From positions 19,851,568 to 19,915,567 of the forward strand of contig NC_057925.1 of the NCBI RefSeq assembly GCF_018873765.1: DNA of 64,000 nucleotides, given 5' to 3'. Below, in pieces: positions 21,193 to 33,422 of this stretch. This stretch comes from Telopea speciosissima. Lineage: Eukaryota > Streptophyta > Magnoliopsida > Proteales > Proteaceae. Both the position numbers and the translations under genes were made by a program. Every line of letters starts with the position of its first letter. The stretch's first letter is position 1. Below the pieces are notes generated by a model. The model was not told the origin of the DNA. It made no database searches and saw nothing but the letters and a program-made list of their open reading frames with translations.

Positions 21193-22860
21193 TATTAAGG
21201 TTTGCAGGTCGCACATGGTGCATTTTTTTTTAGATTTAAAAAAAAAAAGTTTTTGAAGATGCACAAGTGAATCTCTTTCTTTCCTTTTCCTGATTTTCTT
21301 TTTTCCCCCTCTTCTTTTGCTCTCTCTTTCATTCTTCTTTTTGTTCTTCTTTTGTTTTTCCCCTTCCTTTGCTCTTCTTCCCATTCGATGTATTACATGG
21401 AGGTCGTGGCCTTTGGCGCACAACGAGGCAGCGGCACCCAATTGCTATCGCTGTTGTGTGTGAGTGCGTGCAGGAGAGAAAGAAGCCGAAGGGACGAAGG
21501 GGAGGGGCAAGTTGTGTGGCGGCAGCAGCGAGGATGTGGGCCTCGGCACGTGGCTGGCAACAAGTTGGGGCAGCGTCATGCGTGCAACAAGTTGGGGCAG
21601 CAGCCATGCTCGGCAGCTCCAAGCACGGCCTGCCACAGTCCACGTTTTTATTAAAAAAGATAAAGGAGGAAAGAAAAAGGAGGAAGAAGCTACAGGCAGC
21701 AGCAGCACGTTAGAACCGAAACAGAGAAGAAAAAGAAGAACAAGAAAGTGAAAAAAGAGAGAAATTTTTTTATAAAAAAAACCCTATTTTGTTTTGTTTG
21801 TTTTATTTTAATAATAAAGCATTGCATATACGTTTGTTTTTTTGTTATAACTATATGCATAATATGGGGGGTTTGGTTCTAACAAAATGCATATAATATG
21901 GTTTTAACTACATGTATGTGGTATGGTTTTTATTATATGCATATGTTTTATTTTTGTTATGCATGCATTGAGATTTGTCCATGATAGCTTATTCATGTGG
22001 TTTCTTTATTGAAGCATATCTTGGGTTTATGTTTTGTTTTTGTGGTCCCTAATAAATTTTAGGGATCTCCCCTATAGGGTTTCTCGTTTTTTGGGAGTAT
22101 TTTATTTATGTCATGTGGTTTCTCATTAGTGAAAAATCATTTTGTGAGATCCATGGGAGAAAAATGGGAGATAGGGTGTTGCCCCAAATCGTCCCATATT
22201 TTTCCCATGTGTATTGGAAATCGCCTAAAGCCACTTTGTTAATAGAGAAACATGTGTTCCCCCCATCACGGTACAGATCTGTTTGATGCTGCCATTAGGG
22301 TATCGTTGTCAAACACCCCATCCCATGCACACCATGTATTTTGTTATTTTTTATATCTTCATGGGATGGATTTGATACTTGTCAAGTGACGTGTTTTTTT
22401 GGATAGATGTGCATTAAAGTTAGTACCTGGAAGTGATACAAAGTGCAGTGCTCGCCGGCAGTTTGTAATAGGATCTTGAATGTAAAGAGCGGATTATAAT
22501 TTTAATATTTTTTGAGAAGCCGTGTAATGGGAGCTACTGCACTGCGTATCACAACCCCGTACCGACTCGGCATATCACTTCAAGTACCAAATTTAGGTCT
22601 CTTGTGTGAGTCCCTTGCGCACCCGTATGTATGGCGCATTAAACTGTGATTTGGAGATTCTTATTTTTTCTCCTACATTTGTTCGAAATCAGTTAAAGTT
22701 ATACGTCCCCAAACCCATACATTGTGAGATTTGATTACCAGCTTAGCGAAGTTTTTGGTCTCACTGTGCGAGAAGGGTACCATTAATTTTAATTAGGGTT
22801 ACTTGAATAAATTTGTGGATTTATAGATGTATACTAAATGTCCTCCCTTGCACATTGTAG

Positions 22861-25800
22861 TGATGGTCTCTAAGAGTGTTGTTGTCAACCTTAACCAAGG
22901 CCAAGTTCTTGCTAAATGAGTAAGATTACCTTGAACACCTGACCACTGAGATGGCCCCACCCGAAGTGGGTACTACTGCCTGTCACCGTCAAGAAAAAAG
23001 AGGCTTGCGACAATTGATTTAAGAGAGATCGTAGTGTGCACTTTCTTATGTTAAGCACGATACGCGATGATCTCATCGGCCAGTATGAGAAGTGCGAGAC
23101 TGCCAAGTCCATTCAGGACCAGGTAAGGCTCGACTGTAGCAGTACATCCACGATCAAACTTAGGTCCATGACCTTGAAGTTTGAGAAGTAGTGTAAGGAC
23201 CCCAAGCACACTATGGTTGAACACCTCAGGGTCTTGAAAGACATGATCCGAAAATTGGATGATGCTGGGGCACACCTTATCGATGAGTAGCAAGTACAGG
23301 CCATCATCAAGACGTTGCCTGATTCCTGGGGGCAGATGAAGATAGTTCTGACACATAATGACACTGTCAAGACATTTAATGATATTGCTGCTCATGTGGA
23401 ACTAGAGGCGACCCAATCACGTGCCCTTGTCGCCCAAGCGGGGCAGCGCAAGAATAGGTCTAAGCGTAAGAGATAGAGAAACACTGGGAATCAGGATCAA
23501 GCTCAGAAAGCTGAGCCAACTGGGAGTAAGGCCACCAAGCGCCGATGCGGCAAGAGAGGTGGAAAGAAAGATATTACCAAGGTCAAGTGCTATAACTGCT
23601 ACAAGATGGGGCACTTCGCTCATGACTGCACTAAAACGAGCAGGTACCATTTCTGCCTCTCTCTCCTTATACTTTTGTATGTACACACTTTTTGGTTGTC
23701 CAAACCCAATCTGATTGGATTGTGGATACAGGTGCAACAGGACACATAGCGCGAGATCGAGGAGGGTTCGTAGATTATAGAAAGATTCTAGATGGCGCCC
23801 AAAATATATACATGGGGAATAGCACAAGTGAAGCAGTTCGAGGAGTTGGTACTTACCAGCTTACCTTGCGCACTGGGTGCATCTTGCTACTTCATGATGT
23901 GCTATACACACCAAAAATCCAGCATAATCTACTTTCCATTACTGCAGTATTGACTTTAGGATATATTCCTTTATTTTTTATGGTGACTCTTTTGAGCTTC
24001 ATTAGGATGGTAGTAGTTTTGGATATTGTAGACTTGAGAATGGTTTTGTTAAATTAGATTTAATAATTTCTGCTGTTTCCTCTTCATCTTTTGTAGTTGA
24101 TTTTAATACTAGTCCAAAGTCAGTTACATGGCATGCTAGACTAGGACATATAGGTCGAGATAGGATAGGACGGCTAGCTCGAGAAGGCCTTCTTGGCTCA
24201 CTCGCTAAAGTCAATCTACCGGCATATGAGGCTTGTTTAGCGGGTAAGGCCCACCGAAAGCCTTTTGGAAAGGCTAAACGGGCAACCCAGACCCTAGAGC
24301 TTGTCTATCCGGATATCTATGGACCAATGAACGTGAAGGCACATAATGGTGCTTCCTATTTTCTCACCTTTATCAATGATTATTCACGATATGGTTATGT
24401 ATCTGATCGCTCACCGCTACGAAGCTCTAGATTGCTTCAAACGCTTTGTAGCAGAGGTTGAGAATCAGCAAGGCAAGAGGTTAAAAACTCTGCGCATTGA
24501 TCGAGGATGCGAGTATTTGTCCGATCAATTTAGAGAGATGTGTGAGGAAAAAGGAATCACTAGGCAGCTGACTATTCCCCACATTTCATAGCAAAATGGT
24601 GTAGCAGAGCAGAGGAATAAGACACTTTTAGATATGGTTAGATCGATGATAGCGCAGGCTAACCTCCTAATATCTTTTTGGGGGGGGGATGCTATGTTGA
24701 CCACTGCCTACATCCTTAACCGCGTGCCGTCATAGTCAGTTCCCTCCACTCCCTATGAATTGTGGAAAGGTGCAAAGCCCACTTTGGGGCATATGCGACC
24801 ATGGGGATGTGCAGGATATGTTCATAGTACCTCCCATAAGTTTGGAAAACTCGGCCCTAGAGCTAAAAAGAGTATCTTTATAAGATATTCCGATACCTCG
24901 AAAGGCTATGTAGTGTACAGTGAACATCAAGATGGAGGAATGATAGAGAGTGAGTCCCACGATGTGGATTTTCTTGAGACCGATTTTCCTAGCATCAGTG
25001 ATGCGGGCAGAGACCTTGATCTTTTTGAGATAGAGACTGATGAAAGCGTCTCACCTACTCTTGGCGAGGGTGAGGAATTAAACACTCATCAAGAGAACAT
25101 CAGAGAGGGTGAGAGTGATCATCAGTCCAGTGGGAGTACATTACTTAATGAAAGTGCACAACCCGCGGGTCAAGAACCCTTTGCGTGAAAAGGTGCACGT
25201 GAACACGTTCCTTGACATCTTTTTGAGATTGAAGGGGACGCTACCCTTGTCTATGTCCCGAGGGATGATGATGAGCTAGCCTCGGTGAGTGAGGCGCTCT
25301 CTTCTCCAGCTAAGGAAATGTGGTAAGCTGCTATGGAAGATGAGTTGAGTTCTATGAGCAAGAACCAAGTCTGGGAGTTAGTTGATCTTCCACCTGGGCG
25401 CAAGGCCATCGGGAACAAGTGGGTCCTAAAGGTCAAGCGAAAGACAGATGGATCAAAAGGAGGGTATAAACTATGATGAGATGTTTTCCCCTGTGGTGAG
25501 AATGGCCTCAATGCGCCTCATTCTAGCCATTGTTGTAAAGTTGGATTTGGAACTCTACCAAATGGGCGTTAAAACTATTTTTCTCAATGGAGAACTGGAC
25601 GAGGAGATCTTTATGGCTGAGCCTGTGGGCTTTGAGAAGAAGGGACATGAGCACAAAGTATGCCATCTCAAACGTTTCATTTATGGCTTTAAGTAATCGT
25701 CCAGGCAGTGGTACATTAGATTTCACCATGCCATTACCACTGCAGGTTTTGATATGATCGTAGAGGACTACTGTGTGTATGTTAAACGGTCCAAGGCGGG

Positions 25801-26660
25801 GTTTCTCATCCTATCATTGTATATTGACGACATCTTGTTGACTGGGAATGACATTGAAATGATTGTCGGCACTAAAGAGTGGTCCTCCACTTTTGAGATG
25901 AAGGACATAGGTGAGGCCAACTTTGTGTTGGACGTGAAGATTGTAAAGGATCGCACTAGGAGACTTCTTAGTTTGTCTCAAGAGACTTACATAAATAAAG
26001 TCCTAGAGTGGTTTCATATTAGCAACTTGAAACCCATTGACACTCCAATGGACAAGGCATGCACTTTGAGCCTAGACTAATGCCATAAGAGTGATGAAGA
26101 GAGAAATCAAATGTCCAAAATACCCTATGCAGCGGCAGTAGGTAGTCTGGTGTATGCGATGATGTGCACGCATCTAGATATTTGCTTTGTCGTTGGCATG
26201 GTGAGCCGTTATTAGAGTAACCAGGGCCAGTTCATTGGCAGACAATTAAGAGGATACTTCGATACCTATGTGACACTGTAGACCTCTCGCTCACCTTTTG
26301 TGGTTTAGATTTGGGACTGAGAGGCTACAATGATGTTGATTCGGCTAGTGATAAAGACGAGCGTAAGTCTACTTCAGGGTATACATTTGTCCTGGGAGGC
26401 TGTAGACCTGCATCGCCCTGTCCACGATGGAGTCGAAGTACGTCGCATGTTCGTCAACAGTACAGGAGGCCGTTTGGCTCAGGTGGTTCTTGTAGAGACT
26501 TAGCGTTTCTACTCACTCAGACGACGCTGTGCTTATACACTGTGATAGCACGACAGCGCTTGTATTTGCGAAGGACCTCAAGTTCTACGGTAAAGCCAAG
26601 CACATTGACATACGGTATCACTACATTCGAGACATGGTAGCTCAAAGTGAAGTGGTTCTG
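22861..26660 (+). pseudogene. Copia element 2 gag-pol remnants
   Basis: The gag start resembles MVSKSVVVNLNQGQVLAK (22864 on) and is then broken. Further on come AIIKTLPDSWGQMKIVL and a good zinc knuckle, CYNCYKMGHFAHDC, near 23590-23630. The protease motif is WIVDTGATGHIA near 23720. Integrase parts (WHARLGHIGRDR, FLTFINDYS, QNGVAEQRNKT) span 24130-24640 with several stops. Reverse transcriptase has INYDEMFSPVVRMASMRLIL near 25455 and LSLYIDDILLTGND near 25815, so the catalytic box is YIDD rather than the usual YVDD. RNase H has YNDVDSASDKDERKSTSGYT near 26325. Stops and frameshifts occur throughout. Confidence 0.9.
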
Positions 26661-27784
26661 TAGCATATCTCCATTGGCAATATGTTGGCTGATCCATTGA
26701 CTAAGTCCATTGCCAGAGATGTTTTCCTAGTTCACGTTAGGAACTTGGGACTCAAGCAGATCTAATATGTATTTGCTTTGGGAACACTTTGTTTGTGATG
26801 GACATTTATCTGTATTTCTCTTACATTTATTAATGAGCATATATTTATTTGAGTAATCTTGTGTGTATACATTCATTGTTTGTAAAGATGTCATGAGGCT
26901 TAGAATCAACCCACTCACACGGGTGATTCGCCTCGACGTTGGGTTGTAGCGAACGAGATGAGCCCATGAGCATGTGTGCTCTATGGTGCTTTAGTTAGAG
27001 TTAAGATGAGACTTTTACTTGGTCCAACTTGGAAGATACCATACTTCTGAGTAGCCTGCTAGAAGCCAGATGGGAGGTTCTAGGCAGAAACCATGAGGGT
27101 GTGCTAGAGACTTAGGTTAGGCGGTTAGAGTAGCGGCTAGACTAAGATCTGTATGATGTTTATTTATTGCGAGTGACATGCCCACCCTAGTGGGAGTTAT
27201 GCCATAGCATGCACATTATACTACATGTGCTCATGATGACCAACAGTGAGAGTAACCGAATGGATCCCTGCTTCGTTACTCTGTAAGTCACGTGGATTAT
27301 ATTAATCCCATAGTACCCTTATTACCTGAGACAATGTCATGAAAAAGACACCCAATGACGCTACTTTGACGTTCTCCTTAGGACCATGGATGATGCGATC
27401 TAGCGGGAAGCGATTGGGAAAGTTGTTGGGGATATTTGGATTGATATGAGGGGCTCAGAGAAAACCATTGGACGTTACACCTTTGTTATGTGACTCATTG
27501 CCTGGGCGATGTGTCGTATTTGTAATCGACTCAGTCATGAATACATTACATACCAAGGATTAACACTGCTCATCGTGAGGGGTCGAGAGTGTTAGATAGG
27601 GTGTAAGTAGATCGTTTGGGGCATTTCGAGACTTTTGAGAGTGATGTACTATGTTGGCTAGATGGAAGTTTGATATAGTACTCCTATCTTGTATCATCTC
27701 AACAGGTCACATGCCCCATTACCTGTATGGAGGATAACACGGAATGAGAGAAACTTGAATGCATAATAAATGCGCCCTATGTGG

Positions 27785-27796
27785 GCGAGTGGGAGA
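27785..27796 (+). other. Polypurine tract of copia element 2
   Basis: GCGAGTGGGAGA directly precedes the 3' LTR. Confidence 0.75.
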
Positions 27797-27888
27797 TGTA
27801 AATTGGTGATGGGCCTGAGGCCCAGCTGGTATGCCCACATGGGACAAGCCGAGCCAAAAATGAGAGAGAGAGAGAGAGAGAGCGAGAG

Positions 27889-27933
<45 letters not shown>

Positions 27934-28216
27934 CCTATCCAGGGTTTTAGCCTATATAGAGATATAAGACATAAAACCCTAGGTGTGCATTAATTGATTA
28001 GATCTCTCCCTCTTTTAAGTTCTGTGTTTTCCTAGGGTTTCCATTCAGTTGCCTAGGGTTTGGTGGTGTGGAGTTCTCTATGGAGAAGCCTGTAGAGATC
28101 GCGTTGTGCTCGTAACTACAAGCCGCCTTCGATTATTTCTTCCGCCGTGATTCCATTCGGTTCAAGTAATCCCTAAACCTTTGTGTATATGGAATTGGAT
28201 GTATGTTTCCCTAACA
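27797..28216 (+). repeat. 3' LTR of copia element 2 with expanded GA tract
   Basis: The 420-bp LTR has intact TG...CA ends. A GA/CGAGAG tract of about 70 bp (27862-27932) replaces the roughly 22-bp GA tract plus adjoining unique bases of the 5' LTR, showing microsatellite change after insertion. Confidence 0.9.
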
Positions 28217-28221
28217 TGATC

Positions 28222-29560
28222 ATAGTACTCACCCTTTCTTTCTCATCTACAACAGTAACCTTGGTATGCCTCTGCAAGTTTGTTTTTATTTCCTCCAACT
28301 AAATGACGACAGGTCTGACAAGGAACGACTGCCACTTGCCATTGCTACAATTGATCGACGACCACCACCCATTTTAACAACTGCAGCCTTCCAAGTTGCT
28401 TACGTTGCCTATAATCTTGACATTTTTAGAAATAATTCTTGCATTATTATTTATCAGTGCCATATCTGCTTTTCTTTCGTCTTTGCTTTTGATTTGTGGG
28501 CTCTCTCTCCCTCCGCTTTTCAGTTTTGCTTTATGTGGATTTCGGTATGACATTTTGAAAGTGCGAGGGAGGAATTGGTTTGACTATTTTCTACCCAAGG
28601 TTTGTTTTATTTTCTGTATATATTCATGATGTTTGTATTTTTGTGTGAGAGAATCTGGAACAAAATCCAAATTTTGGCTTCTACTCTTAAACTGTGGGAT
28701 TCTTTGGATTTCAATGTTTGATTTCAATTCGAATGATCTAGTAAGAGTAAGCTAAGTGTACTTTCCTCCATTGCACATTCCTTGAAACTTAACCATGATG
28801 CATGTGCAAATATCGATTCCATGATTACTCCCTGCTGTGGGGTTCGGAGGGAGTTGAGGTGTGGTCACTATCATAAGATGTGGAGATAACAGAAAATGTA
28901 GGAAAATGTCTAGTAGAGGAATACATGGTGAATGAACCATCTTGTTCAACACCAAGAGAGAGATCATTCAATTTTTCGAGCAAAGCATCCATTGAAGAAT
29001 TCAGAACTCTAGCTTTTTTGGAATTACTGAAGTCATTCTGGGACATAAAGTCATCCAAGTCTAGGCAAGCAAATGGACAGATTTGTTTTAAAAATTTAAG
29101 TTAGGTTTCTTAGAAATTTTGTTTCATCAGATCTGAAATTTCAGGAGTATTATTTTCCTATTTTATCCTATAGGTGGACAGAATTGTTGAAAACATAATT
29201 TTTAATGAGTTGTAATTTTGGGTGTGAGTTGTTGGTTTTATGTACTTTGTAATAACGGCTCCGTGAAGAGTAAAATGGAATGGTGGCAATACACTACCAA
29301 ATGATGAAAATCCTTCACCACCACTAACTAAGGATGAACATTGAATTATGAAATCACATGAGAATTATTATAGACGAGTTTTACTGAACCTTGAACATAG
29401 AGATATTAAATATAGGTTGAAACTCTCTAACATGTTGTTGTGAACTTGAGTTGTGGAGTGTTAATGATATATGTTCTTTACCATTTGAGGAGACGTTTGT
29501 GGAAGACACTGTATATATGTCTTGTTAAGTATAAATAGAAGGTAGAGTTATACCAGCAGC
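28222..29560. other. Sequence after copia element 2, with unidentified ORF pieces
   Basis: Short ORFs occur at 28266-28550 (+) and 28825-29058 (-). The latter encodes DFMSQNDFSNSKKARVLNSS and ALLEKLNDLSLG. I do not recognise either. They may be further captured or TE-derived fragments, since this DNA is continuous with the chimeric patch at 20.05-20.77 kb. The remainder is AT-rich. Confidence 0.35.
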
Positions 29561-29775
29561 CTTGATCCTTTTAGAATTGACGGATCTTGATGTCATACTT
29601 GGCATGAATTGATTATTCTCCTACTATGATAGTGTTTATTATTTTTGAGGGACCAATGATGTTTGGTAATGGAGGACAAATTAAGCCCTAGACTTTTGGG
29701 ACCCTTCTAGATTGAGATACACATAATTTCGAGGATGGATTTTTTTTAAAGGGGAGGATGTAATACCTTGAAATT
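29560..29775 (+). pseudogene. Ty3/gypsy protease remnant followed by a polypurine tract and LTR-start motif
   Basis: The plus strand encodes ELTDLDVILGMN, then a stop, then LFSYYDSVYYF. This matches the C-terminal end of gypsy aspartic proteases, normally FDVILGMDWL. About 110 bp later AAAGGGGAGGA and TGTAATACC appear, the usual polypurine tract and LTR start of Tekay/Del-type gypsy elements. Reverse transcriptase, RNase H and integrase are missing between them, so this is a large-deletion derivative. Confidence 0.6.
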
Positions 29776-30444
29776 TTTTTTTTTTTTGGAAATCTATTAG
29801 TGGTACATACTAAGGTAAAAATGATTTAACTATTAATATAAGATGTATGTATGTGATATTATGTGATACATGACTTTGGTTGGTTCACACAAAAGAACTT
29901 GAATGATTTGAACTTGCGTGATTTTACATGGATAAATGCTGAATGGTTGTGGACCAAGTCAATTCTGGGTCAATTTATTGGTTAGTCCAACTCAAGTGTG
30001 AGTAATTCAGTTGTAGCCAAGTTATTTCGGACCATTAATATAGATCATGATTGAATAAATAAAGATATAGAGATAATGATCTAGAAACTTTTAGAGATTT
30101 ATTTGGCTAGGTTCGCATATTACATCAGTGGTTCAAGAACAGTAGGATTGATTTTGGTTCAGCTCAGCGAGTCAACGTTTTAACAAAGAACCAAGATACC
30201 ATGTTGGATATTATTAGTATCGGTCAATAGAAATAGTCTGATCAAAGTCGAATTTTCGGGAGTCTGATTTAGTAAATTGGTTAAGTTTCTAAACATAATG
30301 TGTTGATCAACAATTGATGGACAGTCAGAGAGACTGTCTCAGATTTTGAGAAAACACTTATTTGCTTTGGATCGCAAAGGGCAAGTCTTATATAACCATA
30401 CTATTTCAATTGTGACGATTCTCTGGAGGAATCATGATATTCAA

Positions 30445-30549
30445 AGGGTTGTGGGAGAAAGAAGATGAAATGCGATCCAAGTATCCACAATTGTTTAGAG
30501 ATCTTGATATGTAAATTTTGAGGACGAAATTTCTTTAAGGAGGGTGGAT
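30445..30549 (+). pseudogene. C-terminal end of a Ty3/gypsy polyprotein plus polypurine tract
   Basis: EDEMRSKYPQLFRDLDM, then a stop, resembles the last residues of chromodomain-type gypsy polyproteins, which end EDEMRAKYPHLF. The sequence ATTTTGAGGACGAAATTTC and the purine-rich TTTAAGGAGGGTGGA follow, leading into an LTR start at 30550. Confidence 0.6.
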
Positions 30550-31029
30550 TGTAATATCCCGCATTTATTTAGTTATCCAGGTAAATTTAAATTTTGAGGA
30601 TGAATTTTGTTAAGGGGTGGAGAATTATAATACCCTAATTTTGGACTAGGGGTATTTTGATCTTTTATACAGGATTAGGGCAAACTGATATGTAGGACCT
30701 TAGACTAGCTGGAGGTGTACACATATATTCATGATAAGTACTGTGAGTTTAACACCCTTAATTTGAATTATTCCTTGCCTAAGTGAAGAATTAGGGTTTG
30801 TTAAAAAAATACATGATTTTATTTGGAAAGTAATAAATATTTACTAATCTTGTGTGCTGGTTGGACCCTTAGTTCAACAAGGTATTAGGTCTTAGGTTCA
30901 AATTCACCTACTTACACTTTGGATGAATTAAAGAAATTTTATTTTTATGAATTTACCTTATGATGGGCCTCATATCACAACTAGCTAACTACGAAACCGT
31001 GGAGATGTGGAAACTCTCCCACGTTTAAA

Positions 31030-31056
31030 ATATATATATATATATATATATATATA
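31030..31056. repeat. (AT)n microsatellite
   Basis: About 13 TA units, followed directly by an AAT-rich run to 31078. Confidence 0.9.
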
Positions 31057-31398
31057 ATAGTAATAATAATAATAATAGGAAAAAAGAAGAAAGAAAAGGA
31101 GTTGGAATGAAAGAAGGAAAATAGAGAGCAGAGAATGTACGATAGCAAGGGAGGTTCCACGCATGAGAGGGATTGGAGAATTCTGGTTCTAAGCAACTAA
31201 GAACAAAGCAATAATAATAAAATAAGAAAGAATTGAACTAAAACTAAAATTAAACTACTAAATCTAAATCTTTTTAAAATCTTAAGTCAAGATTCCTTTT
31301 AAAATATTTTCATTGGAGGAAAAGTAAAGTGATCTAGTTAGAGACTAAATCGAATTTTTCCCATCTCCTTCTCTCTTGTTAGGAATAAATTATCATAA

Positions 31399-31400
<2 letters not shown>

Positions 31401-31443
<43 letters not shown>

Positions 31444-31475
31444 AGAGAGAGACAGAGAGAGAGAGAGAGAGGAAG
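31401..31475. repeat. (GT)20 microsatellite followed by a GA tract
   Basis: Forty bases of perfect GT (31401-31440) run into ATGAGAGAGAGACAGAGAGAG and further GA to about 31475. Confidence 0.95.
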
Positions 31476-33422
31476 AGAGAAAAATTTGTGGACTATAGAG
31501 AGGAAGAGAAGAAGAAGGAATGAGAAGGAGATTTTGACTGTGCAAAACTAGTCACTTGAAGGCCAATTTCGATCATTTTTGGAGTCGAATTAAAAAATCA
31601 TATTTCATAATAATACGTAGCCTCATCTCTTATGTTCGCAACCCAACTTGAATCAGTCTAATTGGAGATCTAAGAAGAGAGATATTGCTGATTTACGAAA
31701 GATAGGTCTTTTTATCAAAAATTTCTGTTTTCCAAATCCGAGTTTAAGCAATACCTTGAACCTGATTTCATCATTACCTTACTCATAGGACTCCATTAAA
31801 GTGATTTTGAACTAAGAAGAGGTATATCAACACCATTGAAGCATTGATTTGAGGTCACCTATAGAAACCCTAGTCGCTTCACATAAGGTGAGTAGATCTT
31901 CAACCATTATACTTGATGTTTTTCTTTACATATAAAATTTGTTTTGAAACATTGTTTTAAATCTAGAATTTAGTTTTAGATTGAGATTTATCATGGGTGA
32001 CTCAATTAAATTGTGCACATATGATTGCTTGCAAGGAATGGTGATTTCCTTATGATTTAATTCACATATGTGTGTGCAAAAATTTTAATAATGTCATGTT
32101 TATAGACTAATGAATCCAATGCTTATTTGTTGATAGTATGAGAAAGGTCTATGAATGATTCTTCATGATTATAACCTAATGCATAATGTTTTTGGATGAT
32201 GCATAAAAATCTGATTTTGTGTAGGGTTTACCTTTTAATTTTCATTGATGTTATTGTTGGATATGTGATTGCAAAGATTTTGCCCAATCTTCCCTATTAT
32301 TGTTCTTCATTTTATGCATTGATATATTGATGAAAATTAATGTTGTCAAACTTTATCTTCATTCTTTTCAATAGCATGTGCTAGGGTGGAATTGGGGAAT
32401 CATGACCCCTAAATTTCGAACTTGGATGTATAGCTTTAAATTATGAGTAAACCCTTGATTGTTATTTTGTTGTTTACCTTACCAACATTGGTGAATATTT
32501 TGGAGTAAGGATAAGTTAGCGAGTTTTTGAGCTACGGGCTTCTCTTTATTGGAACCACATAGACTACTAGAAAGAGGGAGATGATAAAAAACTCTCTAGG
32601 AGGTCATTGCTGGTAAAATTTTCGGAGGCTTTGACTCAGTCTGGGGCAAGTTTGGTCACTAGTTTCTCCATTACTTTCTTGATGTTGAGAGGGGACAGTG
32701 GTGTTGTAGTTGATCATAACTGGAGTTCATACGCTACTATCATTAGGGCCTTGACCAGTATATAGTAACTAGTTCACACTAGTTTATCAGGGAGTGATGT
32801 GTTTGTTATTTTATGTTCTTTTGATGCATCTTTTGTTGATTGTTGCTATATATGCTTTTCATTACGGTAGTGGTGATAAACAAATATGATTATGATCATT
32901 TTGTTTTGTTTTGTTTCAGATCTATATATACATATTATTATATTATCTTTACATTTTGTATTACTTGTGCATATTTTTAGACCTGTATAGTTGTTGTGGA
33001 TTTACTTGCTAAACTTTTTCCGAAGATTATCCTCACCACCTTTCAGATGAACAACTTTATGAATGCGAACCTGGATGTGAGGATGTACTAGAGGAGGAGG
33101 TCCAAGAGGACGAAGCACTTAGATTAGAAGAGGACAACTACTATTAGAAACTTTACACATTCTTTCAATTTTAGAAGAACTTGTAATTTGTTTGAGTTTA
33201 ATTTAATTTTGAAGATTGTAACCTTTATTTCAGAATTTTAAGTTTAAATTCGAAATTATAATAGCTTAGTTTAACTACATTACTGTAGTTGAAGTCTTAA
33301 TCTATACATATTAGACATGTGTTTGTATTTTGGTTCTACTCCGATTTATATCTCCTTGACATAAACGATCTTATGAACCATCAAGGTCCCTAAACCGCTA
33401 GGGTGGTTTTGGGGGTATTACA

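Larger units (their letters stand above)
20774..28216 (+). mobile_element. Ty1/copia LTR retrotransposon 2, complete in outline but decayed
   Basis: LTRs at 20774-21179 and 27797-28216 share sequence from TGGAAATCGGTGATGGG / TGTAAATTGGTGATGGG to the end. The 5-bp target duplication TGATC is exact (20769-20773 and 28217-28221). The primer site and polypurine tract are in place. The domain order (gag, protease, integrase, reverse transcriptase, RNase H) is that of Ty1/copia. A 1.65-kb leader between the primer site and gag has only low-complexity ORFs. Many stops and frameshifts make the element inactive, and it looks older than copia element 1. Confidence 0.93.
30550..33422 (+). repeat. Long Ty3/gypsy LTR or LTR cluster
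   Basis: The left edge TGTAATATCCC and right edge GGGGGTATTACA are complementary LTR ends (TG...CA). A second LTR-start-like motif, ATAATACCCTAATTTTGG, lies at about 30629 after another polypurine-like TTAAGGGGTGGAGAA, so the true left boundary may be there. The interior has AT, GT and GA microsatellites and a region at about 33030-33150 typical of such LTRs (CACCTTTCAGATGA, then GAG-rich codons). No matching 5' LTR lies in the window. The length of about 2.8 kb suits Tekay/Del-type LTRs. Confidence 0.6.

Noticed and set aside
21136-21751. Several 80-115 aa ORFs on both strands
   Set aside because: They overlap each other in the low-complexity leader of copia element 2 and encode no recognisable domain.
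27770-27967. 65-aa ORF rich in Arg-Glu repeats
   Set aside because: It is the translation of a GA microsatellite in an LTR.
30550-33422. Solo LTR with target duplication
   Set aside because: The bases flanking both proposed ends do not match, and gypsy coding sequence plus a polypurine tract directly precede it, so it is more likely the 3' LTR of a truncated element.
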